In this document: in pieces, positions 16,501 through 24,678 of the stretch | Layout of the letters: each line of letters begins with the position of its first letter | How positions within the stretch are numbered: the first letter of the stretch is position 1 | Origin: JANMEX01 sp041751995 | GTDB taxonomy: Bacteria > Pseudomonadota > Alphaproteobacteria > Rhizobiales > Rhizobiaceae | DNA: 31,034 bases | Assembly (NCBI GenBank): GCA_041751995.1 | Contig: JBGSHY010000085.1 | Span: forward strand, 1-31,034 | Reading direction: 5' to 3' | Made by a program: the position numbers and the translations under genes | Notes under the pieces: model-generated | The model's database searches: none | What the model saw: only the letters and a program-made list of their open reading frames with translations | What the model was told of the DNA's origin: nothing

Positions 16501-17936
16501 CCGCATTGCTGTCCGGCACAAAATGGGCCTGGCCTGTCGGCGATCATCATCAGCTGATTTATGCCGTCGCCGGTCAGGATGCTGTTGCCGCCCTTGCTGG
16601 CTTGAAGAACTGGCTCTCCTGTCATGACATCGACATCGCGGCATTCCGCGAACAAAGATTGCTGTTTGCCGCATTTGCCCGCTTTGGCGCCGCCCTGAAG
16701 GATGATCCTTTCAATGGCAGGCTCACCGGACTTCAGCGTATGCTCTGGACCCGGGCGCAAATGGCAACCCGGCAAAATCTGCCTTCCGTGCGGATGCTGG
16801 AAGCCGTCGGAATTCCGGTGCTTTTCATCAAGGGCGCGGGCATGGCGGCCTTGCCCTATGTGTCGTCGCGCCATCGCGTCTCACACGATCTGGATATCGT
16901 CGTCCATTCTTCCGATTTCTCCAACGCGTTTGATCTTTTGAACAAGGAAGGCTGGCTCCCGTCGTCCGGGCAAAGCCGGCTGAGCCTCCAAAATCATCTG
17001 CCCTCGCTGCGCAGCATCAATCTGTTTCGCGGGCATTTCGGCGACATAGACCTGCACTCGCGCCCATTCCATTTTTCCCAGGGCGGCACTGAACAGGACG
17101 ACGCCTTGTGGGGCCGCATCCGGACCGGCAATCTGGGCGGCCACCCGGTCCACATTCCCTCGGCCGAAGATGCAATTGTGCTCGCCATTGGTCATGGCGG
17201 TTTGGACGGTCATGCCCATTCCGATTGGTTGATTGATGCGGCCCGGTTGGTGACAAACGAAACCGTCAATTGGCAATTGGTGTTGGACATCATATCCGGC
17301 CGGGGCCTTGCTGCTGCCAGCTATCTGGCGCTGGCCTATCTTTCGCAAGGCCTTGGAATTTCCATTCCGCAGCCTGTTGTTGATGAACTCGCCAAGGCAA
17401 CAAAGGCCTCGCCTGCCAGCTATCTGTCGACGCTGGTTCAGATGAGGCCACGCACCCGGTTTTCCCGCTCCGGTCAGTTGTTGCGCGGCATCGTCAAGGC
17501 AAACCGGATGCGCGCTGACAATGCGCTCGCGCCCTCGCCGAAACAGCCGGCCCGCTATCTCAACTCGTCAACAGACCGGTTCGCAAACCCGGCTGACGTT
17601 GCCTTTGGCTTGGTGGCCGAGGTCAATCCGGTCAATCAAAGTCTCGCAGGCGACGTCGAACTCGAATTGCAGATCGGCCCGATAACGACGCCAAGACGCA
17701 TTGAGTTTGAGCTGAACGGTGAAACCGCCCATTTGGCGCGTTTCATGGTCCGCATCCTTCGCCCGCGCAAGAATCCCAGCCGCATCATCGTGAAGGGCAA
17801 CATCGGTGCCGCGCCGGGTGGCCGGATCACGGTCGAATCAAGGCCCAGCCGGCAGTTGCGTGAATTGGAGCCGCCGCAGCGTATCGCACGCTATGCAGCC
17901 GTTCCATTCGCGTTGATCCGCGCCGGTCTTAAATAG
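16497..17936 (+). CDS. Nucleotidyltransferase family protein (NTP_transf_5-like) with C-terminal beta-rich extension
   Basis: A 479-residue protein. Residues about 60-300 fit the uncharacterised nucleotidyltransferase family: LFIKGAGMA with Lys112-Gly-Ala-Gly, then SHDLDIVV with the metal-binding pair Asp131 and Asp133, and later IDLHSRPF and AIGHGGLDGHAHSDWLID. Members often sit near PqqD-like and HprK-like genes or surface-sugar genes, but their reaction is not established. Residues about 360-479 are a separate part, rich in beta-type strands (VELELQIG, IEFELNGE, RIIVKGNI), that may bind a partner or sugar. It is last in the operon; its stop overlaps the stop of the convergent exporter gene by 8 bases. 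Function is not assigned beyond nucleotide transfer. Confidence 0.8.
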   Translation: MTALLSGTKWAWPVGDHHQLIYAVAGQDAVAALAGLKNWLSCHDIDIAAFREQRLLFAAFARFGAALKDDPFNGRLTGLQRMLWTRAQMATRQNLPSVRMLEAVGIPVLFIKGAGMAALPYVSSRHRVSHDLDIVVHSSDFSNAFDLLNKEGWLPSSGQSRLSLQNHLPSLRSINLFRGHFGDIDLHSRPFHFSQGGTEQDDALWGRIRTGNLGGHPVHIPSAEDAIVLAIGHGGLDGHAHSDWLIDAARLVTNETVNWQLVLDIISGRGLAAASYLALAYLSQGLGISIPQPVVDELAKATKASPASYLSTLVQMRPRTRFSRSGQLLRGIVKANRMRADNALAPSPKQPARYLNSSTDRFANPADVAFGLVAEVNPVNQSLAGDVELELQIGPITTPRRIEFELNGETAHLARFMVRILRPRKNPSRIIVKGNIGAAPGGRITVESRPSRQLRELEPPQRIARYAAVPFALIRAGLK

Positions 17937-18816
17937 AGACCTGTTCTCTGGCCGGGCGTGTGTTGCGCACTTCCGATGCAATATGCACGAACAATGCAGT
18001 CAGAACGATAGCGCCGCCGACAAGCGTGGTCAGGGCAGGGCGCTCGGCCAAAAATACCCAGACCCAAAATGGCGCCAGGGGCACTTCAAGCGCTGCCAGC
18101 AAGGCAGCCTCTGATGCCGGAATGCGCTTTGAGCCAAACGTGAACAGAACCAGCCCGACCGCATTCTGCACCACGCCAAAAACCATCGTCAGCCAGAAGT
18201 TTTCCGGTGTGATTGCAAGACTTGAGGCAAAGCAAAAGCAGAAGGCCGAGCACAGCCATGCCGACGCGCCCATCGCAGGCAGCATCTGGACGTCATGATT
18301 TTGCCGCAGCACAATTGCGGTTCCGGCCAGCGACAGGCTCATGAAAACGGCGAGCACGCGCCCGAAGTTCGAACCTTCGCCTCCGCCATTGCTCACCATC
18401 ACGATGACGCCGATCAGCGCCACCGCAGCCGCGATCAAGGTTGAGCGCGACGGCCTTTCGCCGATGAAGACAAAGGCCAGCGCAGCAGTCGCAAAGGGTG
18501 CCGTGGCGTAGATCACCATGGCCTCGGCAATGCTGGTGTATCGCATCGCGCCGATCCCCGTGATCATGCCCGCTGCGGAAAAGAACATCACCGCAAATGA
18601 AGGCCAGCGCATCGCCCGGATGGTCGCAATGAAATTGCCACGCTCCAGATAGAGCACCACCAGCATCACGGCCGTGCCGCTCGCCAGTCCGCGCCAGAAC
18701 AGCATGGTCAGAAGGTCCGCCGAAATCAGCCGCGTGAAGAATCCAGACAGCGACCATGCCGTCGCCGCCAAAGCGGTAAGCAACAGCCCGGTGCGGTGGC
18801 GGCCCTTGTCAACCAT
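17929..18816 (-). CDS. EamA/DMT-family transporter
   Basis: About 295 residues with ten predicted membrane helices in two EamA repeats. Visible features are WSLSGFFTR at the start of repeat one, a central AIVLRQNH hinge, and ASEAALLAALEVPLAPFWVW in repeat two. I chose the ATG at 18816, which overlaps the upstream hydrolase stop by 8 bases, over one at 18852 that would overlap more. The family exports or exchanges small metabolites such as amino acids. As the last gene of the polyamine operon it may move a polyamine-derived or related compound across the inner membrane; the substrate is not readable. Confidence 0.87.
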   Translation of the reverse strand: MVDKGRHRTGLLLTALAATAWSLSGFFTRLISADLLTMLFWRGLASGTAVMLVVLYLERGNFIATIRAMRWPSFAVMFFSAAGMITGIGAMRYTSIAEAMVIYATAPFATAALAFVFIGERPSRSTLIAAAVALIGVIVMVSNGGGEGSNFGRVLAVFMSLSLAGTAIVLRQNHDVQMLPAMGASAWLCSAFCFCFASSLAITPENFWLTMVFGVVQNAVGLVLFTFGSKRIPASEAALLAALEVPLAPFWVWVFLAERPALTTLVGGAIVLTALFVHIASEVRNTRPAREQVSI

Positions 18817-19945
18817 GCCGGGCGATGGCCCGGAACATGTCGATGGCGGCAAATTTCAGCGGACGGCTCACCGGCGCGTCCTGTGCAGACTGCAGAATGA
18901 TGGTCGTTGCGTTTGCCGGGTCGACCCAGATCCATTGGCCATGAATGCCAAGGGCCGCGATCTCGCCTTCGCCGGTCTCGTACCAAAAAGAGCGATAGGA
19001 GCCTTTCGGAAACAAATCGACCTGATCGCCGCGCAGCCATGTCTCGCGGCTGCCGCACCAAAGGTCCGCTACCCAGCTTTCGCTGACAATGCCCTTGCCT
19101 CTGTGACGCACAAGGTCGCCGAAGCGGGCAAGATCACGCGGGGTGATTGACATGCCGCCCGCAGTGCGCGGACTGCCGATCCGGTCCACGGTGATGAACG
19201 CATCGCCATGCGCGCCCATTGGTCTCCAGATGAATTCGCTGAGCATGTCCGCAACCCTGCAGCCGGACGCCTGCTCCAGAACCGCACCGACCATATCGGT
19301 ATTGGGCGAATAATAGCGGTGGATTTCGCCATGCTCGCCTTTTTTGCCGATGGTGCAGAGGAATGTTTTCAGGTCCGTCGAAGGATGTTTCAGGTCTTCC
19401 GGGTTCCAGCTCGTCGAGCGCCGGTAGCGGTCGAACCCGCCGGTGTTGTCAAGGTAATCCTCGTTGAAATTAAGCGCCGCTTCCATGTCGAGCAAATGCC
19501 GCACCGTCGCATCGCCATAAGCCCCGCCAGCAGCTTCAGGGACATGCTTGACCACCGGATCATCCGCCGACAAAAAACCCTTGTCCACGAGAATACCGGC
19601 AAGAATGCCGGCGACCGACTTGGACACCGAAAAGCACAGATGCGGCTTCAACCGGTCACACGTTGGCGCATACCACTCGGCCACAAACTCGCCGTCGCGC
19701 ATGACAACCAGCGAGTCGGCCTTCGACGAAACCAGAAACGCTTCAATGGTTGAGGGTTGGCTATTCTCGTCCAAGATCGCCAATGAAGCGAGCGCGCCGA
19801 GCGGTTTGGCCGGGCTTTCCGCCTTGCCGCCACCCTTGATGATGGCCGACGGCACGATCTCCTGCACGTTCTGGAATGTCCAGCGTGCATACGGCGGCGT
19901 GCGCCAGTTGCCGATATTGATGTCAGAACGTTTGAATCCGGTCAT
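18809..19945 (-). CDS. Serine hydrolase, class C beta-lactamase-like fold
   Basis: About 378 residues from the ATG at 19945, which overlaps the amidase stop by 4 bases (ATGA); an earlier ATG at 20011 would overlap far more. CFSVSKSVAGIL holds the nucleophile-base motif Ser-Val-Ser-Lys, and YYSPNTDMVG supplies the Tyr-Ser-Pro-Asn motif. A later RSFWYETG and GIHGQWIWV segment resembles the third active-site region, as in EstB-like esterases and amide hydrolases. There is no signal peptide, unlike true beta-lactamases, so it is probably cytoplasmic. In this operon it may cleave an ester or amide in a modified polyamine. The substrate is unknown and antibiotic resistance is not suggested. Confidence 0.88.
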   Translation of the reverse strand: MTGFKRSDINIGNWRTPPYARWTFQNVQEIVPSAIIKGGGKAESPAKPLGALASLAILDENSQPSTIEAFLVSSKADSLVVMRDGEFVAEWYAPTCDRLKPHLCFSVSKSVAGILAGILVDKGFLSADDPVVKHVPEAAGGAYGDATVRHLLDMEAALNFNEDYLDNTGGFDRYRRSTSWNPEDLKHPSTDLKTFLCTIGKKGEHGEIHRYYSPNTDMVGAVLEQASGCRVADMLSEFIWRPMGAHGDAFITVDRIGSPRTAGGMSITPRDLARFGDLVRHRGKGIVSESWVADLWCGSRETWLRGDQVDLFPKGSYRSFWYETGEGEIAALGIHGQWIWVDPANATTIILQSAQDAPVSRPLKFAAIDMFRAIARHG

Positions 19946-20823
19946 GTCCGTCCATCCGCCGTCGTCAGGACGCCATAAAGCTCCGGTCGCCGGTCTCGGT
20001 AAAGCCCCCATGCCGCCCGGTTCGCCGCAAGCTTTTCCCGGTCAAATGTTGCCGTCAGCACCGTCTCGCCTTTCCGCGGCCCGTCTGCCAAAAGCGCTCC
20101 GTCAGCGCCTGCAATGAAAGACGAACCATAATAGGTCTGGCTCTTGCCCGCGACCACTTCCGTGCCGATCCGGTTCGCAGCCGCCACCGGCATCATGTTC
20201 GCCCCGGCATGTCCACGCATGGTGATGCGCCAATGCTCCATCGTGTCAAAGTCCGGTTGCCCGGGCTCTGAACCGATGGCGGTCGGATACAGCAAAAACT
20301 CTGCCCCCATCAGAGCCATCGCCCGCGCGGCTTCCGGGAACCACTGGTCCCAGCATATGCCGACGCCGACCTTGCCGAACCGCGTGTCCCAGACCTTGAA
20401 ACCCGTATCGCCTGCCCGGAAGTAATATTTCTCATTGTACCCGGGACCATCGGGAATGTGCGATTTGCGGTAAGTCCCCATCAGTGACCCGTCCGCATCA
20501 ATCATCGCGACGGTGTTGTAAAACACCTGTCCGGCTTTCTCGAAGACCGAGACCGGGATGACAATGCCAAGTTCCTTTGCAATCGCCTGAAACGCCTTGA
20601 CCGCCGGATTGTCACTGATCCCGGTTGCCCGTCCGAAATGTTTCGGGTTCTGTTCCTGGCAAAAATAGTGACCTTCAAACAGCTCCTGCACCAGAACGAT
20701 GTTCGCGCCTTTTCCGTGCGCATTGCGTACAAGTTTCGTAGCGGTTTCGATGTTGTTCCGAGCATCATCCGAGCAGGCAAACTGCACCACACCGAGCGTC
20801 ACCAGATTTGGGCGCTGATCCAT
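19942..20823 (-). CDS. aguB: N-carbamoylputrescine amidase
   Basis: A 293-residue carbon-nitrogen hydrolase of the nitrilase superfamily, matching AguB length. The catalytic triad is visible: VQELFEGHYF (Glu47), TYRKSHIPDGPGY (Lys120) and GVGICWDQWFPE (Cys157). The PDGPGYNEKYYF and WDQWFPEAARAM segments are those of N-carbamoylputrescine amidases, which hydrolyse N-carbamoylputrescine to putrescine, carbon dioxide and ammonia. An agmatine deiminase would normally supply the substrate and is not in the window. The start shares one base with the stop of the upstream acetylpolyamine amidohydrolase gene, so the two are coupled within the polyamine operon. Confidence 0.92.
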   Translation of the reverse strand: MDQRPNLVTLGVVQFACSDDARNNIETATKLVRNAHGKGANIVLVQELFEGHYFCQEQNPKHFGRATGISDNPAVKAFQAIAKELGIVIPVSVFEKAGQVFYNTVAMIDADGSLMGTYRKSHIPDGPGYNEKYYFRAGDTGFKVWDTRFGKVGVGICWDQWFPEAARAMALMGAEFLLYPTAIGSEPGQPDFDTMEHWRITMRGHAGANMMPVAAANRIGTEVVAGKSQTYYGSSFIAGADGALLADGPRKGETVLTATFDREKLAANRAAWGLYRDRRPELYGVLTTADGRT

Positions 20824-21854
20824 CAGCGGCCTTCAAAGCCGGTCAGGACACCGACTGCATTGACCCCGATCTCCGCCACCGCATAGCCGCCTTCCATGAC
20901 AAACAGCGTCGGCAACCCAAGCTTGGCGATCCGCGCGCCAATCAGCGGATAATGCTCGCTGCGCAGTTTGAAGCGGCTGATCGGATCTTTTTCAAACGTG
21001 TCGACTCCGAGCGAAACCACAACAACATCAGGCTTGTAAGCCGCCAGCCTGTTGCAACCGTCTTCAAGTGCCGCATACCAGGTTTCAAATTCCGTGCCGA
21101 ATGGCATCGGGTAATTGATGTTGAACCCTTCGCCCGCGCCCGCGCCTGTCTCATCCCTGTGGCCGAGAAAATAGGGGTATTCCTGCATTGGATCGGCATG
21201 GAAATTGATCACCTGCACATCGGCGCGCGTGTAGAAAATCTCCTGCGTGCCGTTGCCGTGATGATAGTCGACATCCAGAACCGAAACGCGTTTCGCGCCA
21301 AGGTCTAGGAACCGCTGCGCCGCCACGGCGGCATTGTTGATGTAGCAATAACCGCCCATGAAGCCCGCGCCTGCATGGTGTCCGGGCGGGCGGCAAAGCG
21401 CAAAAGCTGAGCGTTCTCCGTTATTTAGCAGGTTGACAGCTGTCAACGCCACGTCATGCGATGATTTGATTGCGTCCCAGGTGCCGGGGACAAAGCCGAT
21501 ACCGGCGTCGAAGGAATAATAGCCGAGCAGCCCGTCAATGAATTCCGGACGCTTGTCGCCGCGCAGGCCGCGTGTCGGCCAGCAGAACGGCAAAGCCGTG
21601 CTGCTGCGCCCTTCAGCCGTCCAGCGGTCCCAGACCGTTGGGAGGAAATCGAGGTAATCCTGCCGATGCACCTTGGCAGCTGTCGCCAGCGAGTGCTCGT
21701 CCGGCCCGATAATCTCGCCAAGGCCGACGGCCTTGACTCGATCATGTACATATTCTGCGCGCGACGGTTTTTCAAAGGCGGGAACGATCGCCCCGGCGAC
21801 CAGTTCAACCTGATTGGAATGGCCGTGATGGCGCGGCGAGAAAACGGTTTTCAT
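20823..21854 (-). CDS. aphA: Acetylpolyamine amidohydrolase (histone deacetylase superfamily)
   Basis: From the ATG at 21854 the protein has 343 residues, matching known acetylpolyamine amidohydrolases; the longer frame to 22013 only adds residues overlapping the binding-protein gene. The deacetylase signatures are RPPGHHAGAGFMGGYCYINN (the paired histidines) and LDVDYHHGNGTQ (zinc ligands). SLGVDTFEKDP and MEGGYAV follow, including the active-site tyrosine. It should be a zinc enzyme that removes acetyl groups from acetylated putrescine, spermidine or cadaverine in the cytoplasm. It follows the polyamine importer genes after a hairpin and is coupled to aguB, consistent with salvage of imported acetylpolyamines. 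Confidence 0.92.
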   Translation of the reverse strand: MKTVFSPRHHGHSNQVELVAGAIVPAFEKPSRAEYVHDRVKAVGLGEIIGPDEHSLATAAKVHRQDYLDFLPTVWDRWTAEGRSSTALPFCWPTRGLRGDKRPEFIDGLLGYYSFDAGIGFVPGTWDAIKSSHDVALTAVNLLNNGERSAFALCRPPGHHAGAGFMGGYCYINNAAVAAQRFLDLGAKRVSVLDVDYHHGNGTQEIFYTRADVQVINFHADPMQEYPYFLGHRDETGAGAGEGFNINYPMPFGTEFETWYAALEDGCNRLAAYKPDVVVVSLGVDTFEKDPISRFKLRSEHYPLIGARIAKLGLPTLFVMEGGYAVAEIGVNAVGVLTGFEGR

Positions 21855-21874
21855 GCTTGTCTGTCCGGAAATGG

Positions 21875-21902
21875 AAAAGCCGCCCGGATTGCTCCGGGCG
21901 GC
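21875..21902 (-). terminator. Strong intrinsic terminator or attenuator between the polyamine-binding protein and aphA genes
   Basis: A perfect 10-bp GC-rich stem, GCCGCCCGGA and TCCGGGCGGC (21879-21902), closes on a 4-base loop and is followed on the minus strand by TTTTCC. It starts 11 bases after the binding-protein stop and lies 21 bases before the aphA ATG. In an operon it may cut transcription of the downstream enzymes and protect the 3' end of the abundant binding-protein message. Confidence 0.8.
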
Positions 21903-21912
21903 AGGTGGATAG

Positions 21913-22947
21913 TCACTTCTGAATTTCGGTCCAGATCTTGGTGTAGATGTCCATGACGGCCGGATCGCAAAGCCGCATGAATTCGGCTTTCGCAGCGATA
22001 TCAGCCGGAACATTCAGCTCGTTCGCGCCTTTCATGTCGGCAGGCATGAAGGCTTCAGAGCCGGCAATGCCGTTGGCGTAACGCGCAAACGCGGAAATCA
22101 TCGCGGCGTTCTCCGGATCCATCACAAAGTTCTGGAACAGCTTGGCGTTTTCCGCGTTCTTGGCGTCCTTCAGGACGACCAGATTGTCGGACCAATAGGT
22201 GATGCCTTCCTTCGGATAGAAGTAGTTGATGTTCGGCTTCTGCAGGCGCTGGCGCAGGGCTGAGCCGTTCCAGTCACTGGAGGCGGCGAAATCGCCGGAA
22301 ACCATCTTTTCGATTGTGCCGTATTCCATCGCCACCCAATTCGGCTTGGCGGCCACCATCAGGTCGCGGACCTTTTTCAAAAGCTCCTTGTCGTCTGTGC
22401 ACCAATCGCCGCCGGAATATTTGATTGCGGCGTACATCACATCGTTCATTTCGGGAACGACGTTGACTTTGCCTTTCAGCTCTTCGGGCGTGTTGAACAG
22501 AATGCCCCAGGTTGCTGCGTCGCCCTTGAACACGTCCGTGTTGGCCACGATGCCAACCGTGCCCCACTGCCATGGAACCGAGAATTTGCGGCCCGGATCG
22601 AAGTCGGGGTTTGCCCATTCCTTGGAGATGTTCTTGGCATTTTCCATCTGGCCCGGATTGGTTTCAAGCAGCAGACCTTCGGCAATCCAGATCGGCAGAT
22701 GGCTCTGCGAGGGAACGGCAATGTCAAAGCCATGACCGCCCTGACGCACCTTGGCGAGCGCCGTGTCGTTCGAGTCATAGTCAGTGACGGTGACCTTGAC
22801 CTTGTACTTTTCCTCGAACTTTTTGATCATGTCCGGGCTGGTGTAGTTGCCCCAATTGTAGATGTTGAGTTCGCCGTCCGCGAGCGCAATGCCGGTTGAT
22901 GCCAGCATCGCTGACAGCAGCACGGTCATGGTTGATTTCAGTTTCAT
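21913..22947 (-). CDS. potD: Polyamine ABC transporter periplasmic substrate-binding protein
   Basis: A 344-residue protein with a signal peptide ending near LADG (residues about 1-23). The mature start LNIYNWGNYTSPDMIKKFEE is the typical PotD/PotF beginning. Later PSQSHLPIWIAEGLL, WGTVGIVANTDVF and SGDFAASSDWNGSA give the two-lobed binding fold. It captures a polyamine or similar cation in the periplasm and delivers it to the two permeases encoded just upstream. A good ribosome site (AAGGA) lies about 7 bases before the ATG. Whether it prefers putrescine (PotF type) or spermidine (PotD type) cannot be told by eye, so the symbol marks the role. Confidence 0.93.
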   Translation of the reverse strand: MKLKSTMTVLLSAMLASTGIALADGELNIYNWGNYTSPDMIKKFEEKYKVKVTVTDYDSNDTALAKVRQGGHGFDIAVPSQSHLPIWIAEGLLLETNPGQMENAKNISKEWANPDFDPGRKFSVPWQWGTVGIVANTDVFKGDAATWGILFNTPEELKGKVNVVPEMNDVMYAAIKYSGGDWCTDDKELLKKVRDLMVAAKPNWVAMEYGTIEKMVSGDFAASSDWNGSALRQRLQKPNINYFYPKEGITYWSDNLVVLKDAKNAENAKLFQNFVMDPENAAMISAFARYANGIAGSEAFMPADMKGANELNVPADIAAKAEFMRLCDPAVMDIYTKIWTEIQK

Positions 22948-22961
22948 GACAGTTCCTTTCC

Positions 22962-23762
22962 TTAAGTCCGTTTGTTGGTGACGAAGAAAAACACCGTGAC
23001 GACGCCAATCGACATCAACAGGAAGACTGTCGAAATGGCGTTCATTTCCGGTGTGATGGAGCGGCGGATCTGGCCAAGCATGTAGGTCGGCAACGTATCC
23101 TGTCCGGCGGATTTGACGAAGTTGGTGATGACCACATCATCGAGTGATATCACAAACGCCAGCATCAGCCCGGCCAAAATACCTGGCCACAACAATGGCA
23201 AGGTGACATGGCGGAAGGCTTTCCACGGCGTCGCGTAAAGATCAGCCGCAGCGCGCTCGAGCGTCAGATCCATGTTTTCAAGGCGGGCCCGGATCGGCAA
23301 ATAAGCGAACGGAATGCAAAAGGCCGTGTGGGCAACGATCAAATATCCAAGGCCTGAATACCCGGTCCACTCCTTGATGCGGGCAAAGAAGATCAGCAGC
23401 GCAACAGCCGTGACGATTTCCGGGATCATCAGCGGCACATTGATGAACGCATATTTGAAGGTAAGACCGCGGTAGCCTTCGGTGCGTGTTGTCGCCAAAG
23501 CTGCCATGGTGGCGGCAATGGTGGCGAAGGTCGCTGCAGTAGCGGCAATCTTGAGCGAACGGATTGTCGCGTCGATCACCTGTTCATTCGACCAGGCCTT
23601 TGCGAACCAACGCAGCGAAACGCCTTCCCAGTTGGCGAGCGATTCCCCGGAATTGAACGCATAGACGATCAGGATCAGGATCGGGAGATACAGCGCTGCA
23701 AAACAGGCGATGGCGATGGCGGTGAAGCCGCGCTGGCGGCGGATGTCGAATTGCCTAGCCAT
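22962..23762 (-). CDS. potC: Polyamine ABC transporter inner-membrane permease (PotC/PotI type)
   Basis: From the ATG at 23762 the protein has 266 residues. That start overlaps the previous permease stop by 8 bases, so I prefer it to the one at 23795. Six membrane helices are visible. The cytoplasmic EAA loop is RAAADLYATPWKAFRHVTLPLLWPGI in part (AADLYATPWKAFRHVTLP), which contacts the ATPase. The LISLDDVVITNF-like segment FVISLDDVVITNFVKSAG is characteristic of PotC/PotI. It pairs with the other permease to form the channel. It ends 14 bases before the binding-protein ATG. Confidence 0.92.
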   Translation of the reverse strand: MARQFDIRRQRGFTAIAIACFAALYLPILILIVYAFNSGESLANWEGVSLRWFAKAWSNEQVIDATIRSLKIAATAATFATIAATMAALATTRTEGYRGLTFKYAFINVPLMIPEIVTAVALLIFFARIKEWTGYSGLGYLIVAHTAFCIPFAYLPIRARLENMDLTLERAAADLYATPWKAFRHVTLPLLWPGILAGLMLAFVISLDDVVITNFVKSAGQDTLPTYMLGQIRRSITPEMNAISTVFLLMSIGVVTVFFFVTNKRT

Positions 23763-24675
23763 GTCCAGCCCCTGTTTTCGAAGCGTTGCGGACATAGGCG
23801 AGCAGGGCCGCCATGACGATGATCATCAAGGTGATCGACAAGGCAGAGCCGAGAGGCCAGTTGCGCCCTTGGCCGAATTGCAATTCGATCAGATTGCCGA
23901 GCATCAGATTCTTGCCACCGCCCAGAATGCTCGGCGTAACGTAAGCGCCGAGCGAGGGGATGAACACAAGAATAGAGCCGGCGATCATGCCCGGTTTGAC
24001 CAGCGGGATGATGATCTTGCGCAGCACCCGGGACGGCGTCGCGTAAAGGTCATAACCTGCCTCAACCAGCCGGAAATCGAGTTTTTCCATGCTGGCGTAA
24101 AGCGGCAGCACCATCAGCGGCAGGTAGACGTAGACCATGCCGATGAGAATGGCGCCATCGGTAAAGAGCAACTGCATCGGCTTGTCGATAAAGCCGGCCT
24201 CGATCATCAGCGTGTTGATCAGTCCTTCATTGCGGATGACTTCAAGGATCGCAAATGTGCGGATCAAAAGGTTGGTCCAGAACGGAATTGTGATCAGGAA
24301 CAGCCACAGCTCGCGGGTTTTTTCTGATCGCGTCGAAATGAAATAGGCCGTCGGGAAGCCGATCAGAAGCGTCAACACTGTTGTGATCAGCGAGAGCCTC
24401 AACGAGCGCAGAAAAATGGAAACATGGGCATCAGCCAGCGAAATCGTGTCGTCGAAAATATCCCGCTCAAGGAAAACGCTAACCCAGGCATCCGTCGAGA
24501 ACTTCCGCACGACATCGCCATAAGGGCCGGGTGCCAGAAATGAATAAACCAGCACGATGAACAGCGGTCCGACAGCGGCCAGCAATATCGCCAAGAGGGC
24601 AGGGGCGGAAAGGAGCCAACGGGTGCGGATGTCTCGCTTGCGTTCGCCTTCCATGACCTCTGCCGCGCTGGACAT
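23755..24675 (-). CDS. potB: Polyamine ABC transporter inner-membrane permease (PotB/PotH type)
   Basis: A 306-residue protein with six helices, the first at residues about 20-47 (LLSAPALLAILLAAVGPLF). IPFWTNLLIRTFA and the EAA loop VEAGYDLYATPSRVLRKI are typical of PotB/PotH. The large first periplasmic loop (about 50-100) is normal for this subunit. It forms the translocation pore with the PotC/PotI partner. Its ATG follows the ATPase gene's stop within a few bases and its end overlaps the next permease by 8 bases, so all the transporter genes are one transcript. Confidence 0.92.
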   Translation of the reverse strand: MSSAAEVMEGERKRDIRTRWLLSAPALLAILLAAVGPLFIVLVYSFLAPGPYGDVVRKFSTDAWVSVFLERDIFDDTISLADAHVSIFLRSLRLSLITTVLTLLIGFPTAYFISTRSEKTRELWLFLITIPFWTNLLIRTFAILEVIRNEGLINTLMIEAGFIDKPMQLLFTDGAILIGMVYVYLPLMVLPLYASMEKLDFRLVEAGYDLYATPSRVLRKIIIPLVKPGMIAGSILVFIPSLGAYVTPSILGGGKNLMLGNLIELQFGQGRNWPLGSALSITLMIIVMAALLAYVRNASKTGAGHG

Positions 24676-24678
24676 CGT

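Noticed and set aside
18809..19945. Beta-lactamase resistance gene
   Set aside because: The fold motifs are present, but there is no signal peptide and the gene is embedded in a metabolic operon. An esterase or amide hydrolase role is more likely.
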